DNA from: Desulfosarcina sp.
GTDB taxonomy: Bacteria > Desulfobacterota > Desulfobacteria > Desulfobacterales > Desulfosarcinaceae
DNA length: 6,754 nucleotides
Assembly (NCBI GenBank): GCA_030642405.1
Contig: DAOWNV010000156.1
Location: 1-6,754 of the forward strand
Reading direction: 5' to 3'
Shown here: positions 1-5,342 of the stretch, in pieces
How positions within the stretch are numbered: position 1 is the first letter of the stretch
Layout of the letters: the number at the start of each line of letters is the position of its first letter
Program-made: the position numbers and the translations under genes
The notes under the pieces: model-generated
The model's input: the letters and a program-made list of their open reading frames with translations, nothing else
Databases searched by the model: none
Told to the model about the DNA's origin: nothing

Positions 1-1
1 A

Positions 2-973
2 ATACTATCATTGCTTGTAATAGTTTTTTGTTTGTACGGCTGCGTGAGCCCCCGTATCACCATGTTTACCGATGCATCCGATCCCTTGAAGGAAGTAATC
101 TTGGAGGGGACGGCCGACGACAAAATATTGATCGTACCCGTCACGGGTGTCATTACCGATTCACCGGAAGACCGATTCATGCGGACCATGCCAAGTCCGG
201 TTCAGGAAGTGGTTTCTCAACTGCGGCTGGCCGAAAAGGACGATAAGGTAAAAGGGGTGCTTTTTAAGATCGATACACCTGGCGGCACTACCACCGCCAG
301 CGATATTCTTTACCATGAAATTGTCTCTTTCAAGGAGCGAACCGGAAAAAAAGTGGTGGTTTGCATGATGAATCTGGCGGCTTCCGGCGGTTACTACATC
401 TCTCTGCCGGCTGATTTGATCATGGCTCACCCGACTACGGTTACCGGGTCGGTTGGGGTAATTCTCATCAGGCCCGAAGTTTCGGGGTTGATGGACAAGA
501 TCGGTGTTTCCGTGCAGGTTCACAAATCCGGTAAGAATAAGGATATGGGGTCTCCCTTTCGTCGAATCACCCCTCAAGAAACAAAAATGCTTCAAGATCT
601 GACCGATAAGCTGGGCGATAGGTTCATCGGGCTGGTTAAGAAACATCGGAAATTGTCGGATGAACAATTGGCAACTATAGCTGATGCCCGTGTCTTTCTG
701 GCTGCTGACGCCCTTGTTGTGGGCCTCGTGGACAAGATCGGCTATCTCCGGGATGCCATCAACGAGACCAAAATCCTTGCATCTATCGATGACGATGCCC
801 GTATTGTGGCCTACCGCCGCACCGAATATCCTGACGACAATATTTACAATACGCTCAATGCAAGAGGACAAGCCGGGTCGACACCATTGGTGGATATGGG
901 GCCCATTGGAGATTGGCTCTCTTTAAAATCGGGCTTTTATTACCTTTGGCCTCAGGCGGTGCATGGACTTTGA
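2..973 (+). CDS. sppA: Short SppA-type signal peptide peptidase (S49 family), lipoprotein form, 5'-truncated by window edge
   Basis: Serine protease of the SppA/S49 family, which degrades cleaved signal peptides and other membrane-associated peptides on the periplasmic side. The frame is open to the left edge, so the true start lies outside. Numbering from the TTG at 11, a hydrophobic stretch ends in the lipobox L-Y-G-C (Cys11, codon 41-43), so the protein should be a lipid-anchored lipoprotein; Val at +2 would favour the outer membrane. The catalytic dyad is visible: nucleophile Ser125 in AASGGYY and general base Lys177 in SGKNKDMGSP. Their 52-residue spacing equals that of the short Bacillus-type SppA (Ser147/Lys199, from memory). 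The family motifs IDTPGG (88-92) and TGSVGVI (145-151) are present. Length (about 320 aa) fits the single-domain SppA rather than the double-length E. coli enzyme. The next gene is on the opposite strand, so sppA ends its transcription unit here. No strong terminator is visible after the TGA. Confidence 0.9.
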   Translation: MLSLLVIVFCLYGCVSPRITMFTDASDPLKEVILEGTADDKILIVPVTGVITDSPEDRFMRTMPSPVQEVVSQLRLAEKDDKVKGVLFKIDTPGGTTTASDILYHEIVSFKERTGKKVVVCMMNLAASGGYYISLPADLIMAHPTTVTGSVGVILIRPEVSGLMDKIGVSVQVHKSGKNKDMGSPFRRITPQETKMLQDLTDKLGDRFIGLVKKHRKLSDEQLATIADARVFLAADALVVGLVDKIGYLRDAINETKILASIDDDARIVAYRRTEYPDDNIYNTLNARGQAGSTPLVDMGPIGDWLSLKSGFYYLWPQAVHGL

Positions 974-1020
974 GGACGGATAAGGAAAACTTCAGACCCT
1001 GATATCGGGCAAAATAACTA

Positions 1021-1042
1021 TTTATGGATGGGCACTATCTAT
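1021..1042. repeat. Direct repeat, left copy (22 bp, 20/22 identical to 1277-1298)
   Basis: Core GGATGRGCACTATCTAT (1026-1042), plus five more upstream bases of which four match. The copy overlaps the TAG stop codon (1039-1041) of the minus-strand 64-aa gene. A 20/22 match within a window this size is unlikely by chance. There are no insertion-sequence ends or open frame that would make it a transposon terminus. Confidence 0.6.
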
Positions 1043-1233
1043 GATGGCTCCTTGTTGTGGTCCTCCGGTTCTCCTGGTGCTGCCGACCGCTTCACCGTTT
1101 CATCTACGGTCTTGTAAATTGTTTTGAAGGCTTCGGGAAATCCGGTTGGCGACACCCTTCCCGTCTCGATGAATTTGACAACGATTTCCTTGGCAGCTCT
1201 TAATATTTGTTCATCCTGATTCATTTTTTTCAT
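1039..1233 (-). CDS. Small conserved-looking hypothetical protein (64 aa)
   Basis: Soluble 64-residue protein of unknown function. Residues about 5-48 look like two or three amphipathic helices around a VVKFIETGRVSPTGFPEAF segment. The last 14 or so residues are charged and Pro/Gly-rich. No signal peptide, membrane segment, cysteine or catalytic motif is seen. The helix pattern loosely recalls the N-terminal half of MucR/Ros-type regulators, but without their zinc finger; this is a weak impression only. Two in-frame ATG codons exist (1233 and 1224) and neither has a good Shine-Dalgarno, so the start is uncertain by 3 codons. Support for reality: codon-like composition, a good promoter directly upstream (1294-1322), and a position alone between plus-strand genes. 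An imperfect direct repeat flanks it, one copy overlapping its stop codon. Confidence 0.65.
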   Translation of the reverse strand: MKKMNQDEQILRAAKEIVVKFIETGRVSPTGFPEAFKTIYKTVDETVKRSAAPGEPEDHNKEPS

Positions 1234-1276
1234 CGTGAATTGCTTTCATACTGGATTTTTTGGTGTTTTACCCCGT

Positions 1277-1298
1277 TTTCTGGATGAGCACTATCTAT
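1277..1298. repeat. Direct repeat, right copy (20/22 identical to 1021-1042)
   Basis: Core GGATGAGCACTATCTAT (1282-1298). It overlaps most of the -10 box (1294-1299) and the predicted transcription start of the 64-aa gene, so it is placed where an operator would be. It lies in the same orientation as the left copy, 256 bp away. Confidence 0.6.
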
Positions 1299-1322
1299 AG
1301 CAAGGTCTGTATCATTGGTCAA
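1294..1322 (-). promoter_or_regulatory. Predicted sigma-70 promoter of the 64-aa gene
   Basis: Reading on the minus strand, -35 TTGACC (1317-1322, 5/6 to consensus), a 17-nt spacer and -10 TATAGA (1294-1299, 4/6) preceded by TGC, which gives an extended -10. Transcription would start near 1287 and leave a leader of about 54 nt before the ATG at 1233. The -10 box and start region lie inside the right copy of the direct repeat. Confidence 0.55.
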
Positions 1323-1325
1323 AAC

Positions 1326-1378
1326 CACAATGAAACCCACAAGAACATTTGTTTTGGGTTCCCATTTTACCCATTGTG
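1326..1378. repeat. Nested inverted repeats in the intergenic region
   Basis: Outer arms CACAATG (1326-1332) and CATTGTG (1372-1378) are perfect complements. Inside them, AACCCA (1334-1339) pairs with TGGGTT (1355-1360), and ACAA/TTGT (1339-1342/1349-1352) can extend the inner fold. The structure lies just upstream of the -35 box of the minus-strand small gene and about 130 bp before the DUF2914 start. It could be an operator region or an RNA fold in a leader. It lacks a following T run on either strand, so it is not a typical terminator. Confidence 0.35.
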
Positions 1379-1504
1379 CTTTATTTTCCTTTTGGTTATT
1401 CTAAATGAATCTCAATCAGGCATGACTATGCCCCCTATACAAACACAAACTCAAAATTTACACCCTTTAAAAGATAACACCTAAAACCACACAAGCAGGA
1501 GAAC

Positions 1505-2407
1505 ATGGGCAGAAAAGAGATTGAAGAAAAAGACCAGGACCTATTAAAAGATATAAGGGAGATCGTTAGACGAAACGAGGAAAAAACGACAGAAAACAAA
1601 TCTTTCTTTCAGTCGATGCGGTTTTGGCTGCCGGTTCTTGTCGTCATAGCAATTATTACAGGTACGATGGTTTTCAACAAACCACCAACCTCAAGCGCAC
1701 CGGATTCGACCGAACAAGCGTCAGGGGAATCTGCTGATAAGAATACATGGGCCGAAAGTGAAAAATCTACAAACATGACTACGAACGGTGATACCAACGC
1801 TCAAGCGCAAGTGGAGCCGCCTGTAGAGGAAAAAAAGCCTGCTGTAACCCGGGGACCGATTCAAACTGAAGAAGAGACGTCGACTCAACTGGTATCAATT
1901 AAACAGCCCGGACCTGTTGATGAAGAGCCTTCCACGACCGAAGGTATTATTATTCGACCCGAGAAAGAAAAACCTCTCTCAGTGACCGATTCGACGACAC
2001 CTGAACAACTAAAAAAGAAAAATGACGAACCAATCGCAACGGTATCGGTTGAACCGGAAAGGGTTGAAGCCGGCGCCAAAACAAGAGTATCGAAACTTGT
2101 TTCCTGCGCTGGGATTCAAAATAAGCAGTATGTATCTCAGCAATCCGTTTTCTCTCTAAAGGAAATCTCAAAGCCGGTGGTCTGGATGAGGGTGTTGACC
2201 GACAAACCGCCCTTTACCCTGACGCACGTCTACTATCACAACGAAAAAAAGTATTGCGAAGTTCCCCTTGAAGTCAAGTATCCCCATATGCGGACATGGA
2301 GCTACCTGACTTTGACCCATCCCGACCAGACGGGTCAATATCGGGTGGAGGTAGTCACCGACGATGGGGAAAAACTTGGCGAAATTCAATACACTGTTGT
2401 GCCTTAG
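1505..2407 (+). CDS. Single-pass membrane protein with C-terminal DUF2914 domain
   Basis: 300-aa membrane-anchored protein of unknown function. Residues 1-37 are highly charged and cytoplasmic. One transmembrane helix spans about 40-57 (WLPVLVVIAIITGTMVF). Residues 60-195 form a low-complexity linker rich in Glu, Pro, Thr and Lys, probably disordered and periplasmic. Residues about 197-300 form a compact domain with the DUF2914 signature: Trp227 in VVWMRV, a THVYYHN strand, the MRTWSYLTL segment (Trp265), then a G-x-Y-x-V-E-V-V-x-D-x-G strand pair ending in the last beta strand. Cys201 and Cys251 could form a disulfide. DUF2914 proteins are common in Gram-negative bacteria but have no assigned reaction. 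An AGGAG (1497-1501) precedes the ATG by only 3 nt, slightly short, but no other start fits better. The gene converges on the binding-protein gene, 39 bp away, with no evident terminator hairpin between. Confidence 0.85.
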   Translation: MGRKEIEEKDQDLLKDIREIVRRNEEKTTENKSFFQSMRFWLPVLVVIAIITGTMVFNKPPTSSAPDSTEQASGESADKNTWAESEKSTNMTTNGDTNAQAQVEPPVEEKKPAVTRGPIQTEEETSTQLVSIKQPGPVDEEPSTTEGIIIRPEKEKPLSVTDSTTPEQLKKKNDEPIATVSVEPERVEAGAKTRVSKLVSCAGIQNKQYVSQQSVFSLKEISKPVVWMRVLTDKPPFTLTHVYYHNEKKYCEVPLEVKYPHMRTWSYLTLTHPDQTGQYRVEVVTDDGEKLGEIQYTVVP

Positions 2408-2452
2408 GATTGGGGATGAAATTAATAAAATTCACGTTCCTTAGGATTAGGG
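2402..2452. repeat. Short direct repeat at the convergent gene ends
   Basis: CCTTAGGATTGGGG (2402-2415) and CCTTAGGATTAGGG (2439-2452) match at 13 of 14 bases with a 37-bp period. The first contains the stop codon of the DUF2914 gene, the second the stop codon of the opposing binding-protein gene. It may be a small local duplication. Confidence 0.4.
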
Positions 2453-3247
2453 CAGTTCATCTACCCACTTTCCGCCGTTCAACCATTTGGATTCCATCTT
2501 TTTCAGTTCGCCGTTTCCGTGAATAAGGAGCAAGAAGTTTTGGACCCAATTGATCAGCAAAGGATCCTCTTTCATGGCAATGCCCAAAGGTTCAAAGGTC
2601 AGGGGGGATTTTCCGGCACTGAGTCCTTTGTCCTGGTATCGGTAAGCGGTAAATGCGCAAAATTGATAATCAGCGATTAGAACGTCAAGCTTAGACTCGA
2701 ATAACAATGTAATCGCTTCTTGATAAGATTCAGTTAAAGTCAATTTTGCCTTTGGCATGAGTTGTTCCGCAAACGCCTGGCTGGTGGAGTTTTTCAAGGC
2801 GGCAATTTTTACTTCAGGTGAGTTTAATCCGTTGGCTTTCTGGAGGACTGCAAATCTATCACCATTGGTCAAAATCCCCTTTCCAGAGACATGATAGGGG
2901 CCTACAAATGCAACGTCCAGATTGCGTTCGGGCGTCATGGTGAAACTGGAAATCACCATGTCCGTGCGTCCGGTTTTAAGGGCCGGTAGCAGATCATTGA
3001 AGGGCGTAACAACAAATTTTACCCGAACACCCATTGCAGCGGCCATGGTTTTGGCTATGTCCGCGTCCAGCCCGACGATCTCTCCACTTTTCGTTGTGAC
3101 CGTCATCGGAGGTTGCTGACCAGTCGTTCCAATTCGCAGCTCACCTTTTTTTCGGATATTGTCTAATATAGAACCTGCCGAAGCAGTCACGGTAAAGATC
3201 AGTAAGCCAGCCAGTAAAATGATGGAAAAATGGGCATTTTTTTTCAT
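2447..3247 (-). CDS. Periplasmic substrate-binding protein, family 3 (amino-acid type ABC transporter)
   Basis: 266-aa exported solute-binding protein of the SBP_bac_3 family, the periplasmic receptor for polar amino acids or related small molecules. A Sec signal peptide (KK, hydrophobic 8-20, ASA at 22-24) suggests cleavage after Ala24. Family features follow: ELRIGTTGQQPPMT strand, GLDADIAKTMA helix (59-69), F-x-D-L-L-P-A-L-x-x-G-R-x-D (83-96), and the ligand-carboxylate Arg108 in TPERN. Asp193 in IADY is the likely alpha-amino ligand. The usual G-(S/T)-T anion-binding motif is replaced by N-S-T (153-155), which may alter specificity. AGGAG (3253-3257) lies 5 nt from the ATG. No permease or ATPase gene is adjacent, so this is an orphan receptor; its partner may be elsewhere, or it may feed a sensor. 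The substrate cannot be named from sequence. Confidence 0.88.
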   Translation of the reverse strand: MKKNAHFSIILLAGLLIFTVTASAGSILDNIRKKGELRIGTTGQQPPMTVTTKSGEIVGLDADIAKTMAAAMGVRVKFVVTPFNDLLPALKTGRTDMVISSFTMTPERNLDVAFVGPYHVSGKGILTNGDRFAVLQKANGLNSPEVKIAALKNSTSQAFAEQLMPKAKLTLTESYQEAITLLFESKLDVLIADYQFCAFTAYRYQDKGLSAGKSPLTFEPLGIAMKEDPLLINWVQNFLLLIHGNGELKKMESKWLNGGKWVDELP

Positions 3248-3413
3248 AGTGACTCCTATTATGAGGGAATATAAATTGCTCTACCCATATCATGTGAATC
3301 ACTTATCATTCAAGTATCAAAGCCCTCTTCAAAAAATGGTGCAAAGGGTAAGAGCGTGAAAAGCGCCTCATGGTATGTTGTGAAATATTTCTGCGGACAT
3401 CCCGGTTTGTAGA
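3248..3413. other. Intergenic region between tatA and the binding-protein gene
   Basis: 166 bp carrying the leader of the minus-strand binding-protein gene. A weak minus-strand promoter candidate is TTCACA followed 19 nt later by TATATT; the spacing is long, so confidence is low. A small palindrome GTGAATCAC lies near 3296. No clear terminator for tatA is seen. Confidence 0.3.
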
Positions 3414-3596
3414 TTAAGGTTTTTTATCCTCTTCCAATTTATCAGGCTCTTCTGATTCGGCTTTATTTGATGAGTCTTTGAAGTTGCGAATGGCTTTTCC
3501 CATTCCACCGCCGATCTCCGGAAGTTTCCCCACACCAAAAATGATGAGGATAATGACAAGGATTATGATTAACTCAGGCATTCCAATTCCAAACAT
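3414..3596 (-). CDS. tatA: Sec-independent twin-arginine translocase subunit TatA/TatE
   Basis: 60-aa TatA-family protein, the oligomerising subunit that opens the inner membrane for folded proteins with twin-arginine signals. The N-terminal transmembrane helix (about 6-20) is very hydrophobic and carries Glu8. The conserved FG hinge is at Phe20-Gly21, followed by the amphipathic helix GKLPEIGGGMGKAIRNFKDS (23-42) and a short acidic/lysine-rich tail. All match the TatA/E family in order and length. A strong AGGAGG (3602-3607) sits 5 nt from the ATG. tatB and tatC are not in the window, so this is a solitary copy. It lies 79 bp downstream of the zinc-ribbon gene on the same strand and could be read from that promoter. 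TatB is unlikely because the C-terminal tail is too short. Confidence 0.93.
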   Translation of the reverse strand: MFGIGMPELIIILVIILIIFGVGKLPEIGGGMGKAIRNFKDSSNKAESEEPDKLEEDKKP

Positions 3597-3613
3597 TCTT
3601 TCCTCCTGTCGGA

Positions 3614-3631
3614 TATCGCTTTTTAGCGATA
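3614..3631 (-). promoter_or_regulatory. Stem-loop in the tatA leader
   Basis: On the minus strand TATCGCT-AAAA-AGCGATA forms a perfect 7-bp stem with a 4-nt loop, ending 6 nt before the tatA Shine-Dalgarno. No U run follows, so it is not an intrinsic terminator. It could stabilise a processed tatA message or serve as a protein-binding site; the function is inferred from position only. Confidence 0.4.
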
Positions 3632-3675
3632 GGCACCCTTCCTGTTCTGCTTTACCTTATTGATATTGATTAATC

Positions 3676-4074
3676 TCAGGTAGGGTTTTGTTTCAATTCA
3701 TCAAGAAGTTGCTCAAACTCTTTTGATTTCAGATAGCTGTCAACGGCACCCTGATGTTCAATCCAACTAGACCAGACCGTCATCCAGGCGTCATTATGCC
3801 AGTAAAGTTTTTCGTTTCTTTTTCCTTTTAGTGATTCGATATATTCGATATACTCTTCCGAACAACCATCGCAAAAATTATAAGGAATTCTGAATTCCGG
3901 TAGCTCCGGTCTGTTTTCCGAACCAATCTGGGTCCCGCATTTCTCACACTTGGAAACACAGTGTGTGCACCGAAAAATTTTTCTGATGGCCAATAGCTTT
4001 CTTTTTCGAACTATGGCATCCTGTTTTTCGCGGGTGTGTTTAAGTTTTCTATCAAGGGAGATAACGTTACCCAT
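3676..4074 (-). CDS. Six-cysteine zinc-ribbon-like hypothetical protein (132 aa)
   Basis: Protein of unknown function. Counting from the ATG at 4074, residues 1-33 are basic and helical (several Lys/Arg), suiting nucleic-acid or protein contact. Cysteines 36, 39, 43 and 46 form CxxC-x3-CxxC, and Cys68/Cys71 form a further CxxC in FCDGC. This is enough for one zinc ribbon plus a spare pair, or an iron-sulfur site. The C-terminal half is helical and aromatic-rich (YWHNDAWMTVWSSWIEH). There is no signal peptide or membrane helix, so it is probably cytoplasmic. A longer frame starting at TTG 4146 exists, but that TTG is the first triplet of a -35 box (4141-4146) and the predicted transcript begins near 4111. 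The ATG at 4074 is therefore the better start, although its Shine-Dalgarno is weak. tatA follows on the same strand and may be co-transcribed. Confidence 0.75.
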   Translation of the reverse strand: MGNVISLDRKLKHTREKQDAIVRKRKLLAIRKIFRCTHCVSKCEKCGTQIGSENRPELPEFRIPYNFCDGCSEEYIEYIESLKGKRNEKLYWHNDAWMTVWSSWIEHQGAVDSYLKSKEFEQLLDELKQNPT

Positions 4075-4117
4075 GGTTTTTTTACCCCATGTGAAGCTGT
4101 TAATAATGGTGAGAAAG

Positions 4118-4146
4118 ACAATATCATTGCGTTCAAGAGGTGTCAA
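4118..4146 (-). promoter_or_regulatory. Predicted sigma-70 promoter of the zinc-ribbon gene (and possibly tatA)
   Basis: On the minus strand, a perfect -35 TTGACA (4141-4146), a 17-nt spacer and -10 TATTGT (4118-4123, 4/6). The start of transcription would be near 4111, leaving about 37 nt of leader before ATG 4074. It sits between the divergent zinc-ribbon and methyltransferase-like genes. Confidence 0.6.
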
Positions 4147-4233
4147 TCGGTCCTTGTTTAACTGAATTCGCCGTGATAAAAGAACAAATTGTAATCGTCC
4201 TTGATTTTGTCAATTTTGATGAAGGAAAATACC

Positions 4234-5301
4234 ATGGTTCAAACAGTAAATCCCTGTTGCCTGCCCATGCTCATCGGCAGCCTTCCCATGGACGATCATC
4301 TGCAGGCATCCCGTTTGATTATGGAATATACGCCGGCCATTCCACTTTGGGTGCAGCTACCGGTATTTCCGGAAGAAAGCATGCTTGCTCAATTTCTACC
4401 TGGAATGCCCGCTGTTGTGAATAAGAACGGTAAAACATTCATTCATTCCGATAGTGAATTTTTCGATGAGGACTTACTCGCCTTTTTCGAAGATTACATG
4501 GCCATAAGCAACGCACCGGAGGAATTATCCAACTCCAGGTTTGCCTTTACCAAGGCCACGGGTAAAGGCGTGGCGACCTTTGTGGATACCTTGACCCGGT
4601 TAAAAACCACTCCTGTGGCGGTTAAAGGTCAGGTTACGGGTCCAATTACGTTTTGCACCGGTGTTAAAGATCAGGATGACCGGGCGATTTTTTACAACGA
4701 AACCCTACGTGATGCAGCCGTCAAACACCTGGCACTCAACGCCCGATGGCAGATCCAAACACTTTCCGGTCCGAAATGTCCGGTGATTATTTTTATCGAT
4801 GAACCTGCTCTGGCGGGATTCGGCTCATCCGAGCTGATCAGTATTTCAAAAGAAGAGATCTTGGCATGCCTCAAGGAAGTGGTGGACGCCATCCATACCG
4901 ATGGCGGGTTGGCAGGCATTCATGTATGTGCCAATACGGATTGGTCTCTGGTGTTGGAATCCGGCGCGGATATCGTCAATTTTGATGCATACGCCTATTT
5001 TGACAGGTTTATCCTTTACAAGGACAAGATCAAAGATTTTCTATCTGCCGGCCGTTTTTTGGCCTGGGGGATCGTTCCCACTTTGGACCCTGAGGCGATT
5101 GAAAGAGAATCCGTGGACTCTTTGTATGGTTGTTTGTCGGACCATTTTGGTGAACTCGAATCCATAGGGATCGATGGAGAAACCATTCGCAACCAATCGT
5201 TCATTACGCCCAGCTGCGGTATGGGTTCCCTTAAACTTCCATTAGCCAAACGTGTGCTGGCCATGACCCGTGATTTATCTGCAAAGATCCGTGAATCCTG
5301 A
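4234..5301 (+). CDS. Stand-alone MetE/UroD-superfamily protein, probable zinc-dependent methyltransferase (core-MetE-like)
   Basis: 355-aa single TIM-barrel protein resembling the C-terminal catalytic half of cobalamin-independent methionine synthase and the methylcobamide methyltransferases of the UroD superfamily. Motifs seen: GQVTGPITF (132-140), the MetE-like FIDEPAL (187-193), H230-x-C232 in GIHVCANTDW, Asp251 in GADIVNFDAYAY, and Cys328 in ITPSCGMGSL. His, Cys and Cys are the expected zinc ligands that activate a thiol. The fourth position, Glu in E. coli MetE, is Asp here, as I recall for MtaA/MtbA-like enzymes. The N-terminal folate-domain duplication of full MetE is absent, so a corrinoid protein rather than methyl-folate is a plausible methyl donor; the acceptor is unknown. 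AAGGA (4222-4226) is 7 nt from ATG 4234, preferred over TTG 4201 and ATG 4219. The MoxR gene follows 41 bp later. An actual uroporphyrinogen decarboxylase is unlikely given the zinc motif. Confidence 0.82.
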   Translation: MVQTVNPCCLPMLIGSLPMDDHLQASRLIMEYTPAIPLWVQLPVFPEESMLAQFLPGMPAVVNKNGKTFIHSDSEFFDEDLLAFFEDYMAISNAPEELSNSRFAFTKATGKGVATFVDTLTRLKTTPVAVKGQVTGPITFCTGVKDQDDRAIFYNETLRDAAVKHLALNARWQIQTLSGPKCPVIIFIDEPALAGFGSSELISISKEEILACLKEVVDAIHTDGGLAGIHVCANTDWSLVLESGADIVNFDAYAYFDRFILYKDKIKDFLSAGRFLAWGIVPTLDPEAIERESVDSLYGCLSDHFGELESIGIDGETIRNQSFITPSCGMGSLKLPLAKRVLAMTRDLSAKIRES

Positions 5302-5309
5302 TTGCAGGA
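5296..5309 (+). other. Small hairpin at the end of the methyltransferase-like gene
   Basis: TCCTG-ATTG-CAGGA is a perfect 5-bp stem with a 4-nt loop, overlapping the TGA stop (5299-5301). No T run follows, so read-through into the MoxR gene is expected. It may tune transcript stability between the two genes. Confidence 0.25.
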
Positions 5310-5342
5310 AGCTACGATAACCATAGAAAGGTGTGAAAAACA

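Larger units (their letters stand above)
1234..1504. other. Divergent intergenic region (271 bp)
   Basis: A+T-rich spacer between the minus-strand 64-aa gene and the plus-strand DUF2914 gene. It holds the small gene's promoter, one direct-repeat copy, the nested inverted repeats, and a small perfect hairpin GGCAT-GACT-ATGCC (1419-1432). A TATACA at 1436-1441 could be a -10 for the plus-strand gene, but no convincing -35 accompanies it. The open frame at 1260-1484 has no family features and overlaps these elements, so it is not called as a gene. Confidence 0.5.

Noticed and set aside
161..871. Long 236-codon open frame antisense to sppA
   Set aside because: It lies wholly opposite a gene with an intact catalytic dyad and family motifs. 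Its own translation shows no recognisable domain, so it is a shadow frame.
998..1017. Possible terminator after sppA around CCTGATATCGGG
   Set aside because: Only a 4-bp stem with one G-T pair and no T run.
1021..1298. The 64-aa gene and flanking repeats as a transposon or insertion sequence
   Set aside because: The repeats are direct, not inverted, no transposase is present, and the enclosed protein has no mobile-element features.
1260..1484. 74-codon plus-strand open frame
   Set aside because: It overlaps the promoter, direct repeat and inverted repeats of the intergenic region. It has no good ribosome-binding site and no family-like pattern.
3352..3369. Possible terminator hairpin after tatA (GAG(G)CG...CGCTC on the minus strand)
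   Set aside because: The stem is short with a bulge and no U run follows.
3368..3559. 63-codon minus-strand frame overlapping tatA
   Set aside because: It shares the strand but not the frame of the clear TatA gene and has no motif support.
4154..4195. Plus-strand promoter candidates for the MetE-like gene (TTGTTT-N17-TAAAAG; TTCGCC-N17-TGTAAT)
   Set aside because: Each has a poor -35 match (3/6), and two competing placements exist. A promoter must be in this region, but neither is strong enough to annotate.
4140..4424. 94-codon plus-strand frame overlapping the start of the MetE-like gene
   Set aside because: It is out of frame with a strongly supported gene and its translation is of shadow composition.
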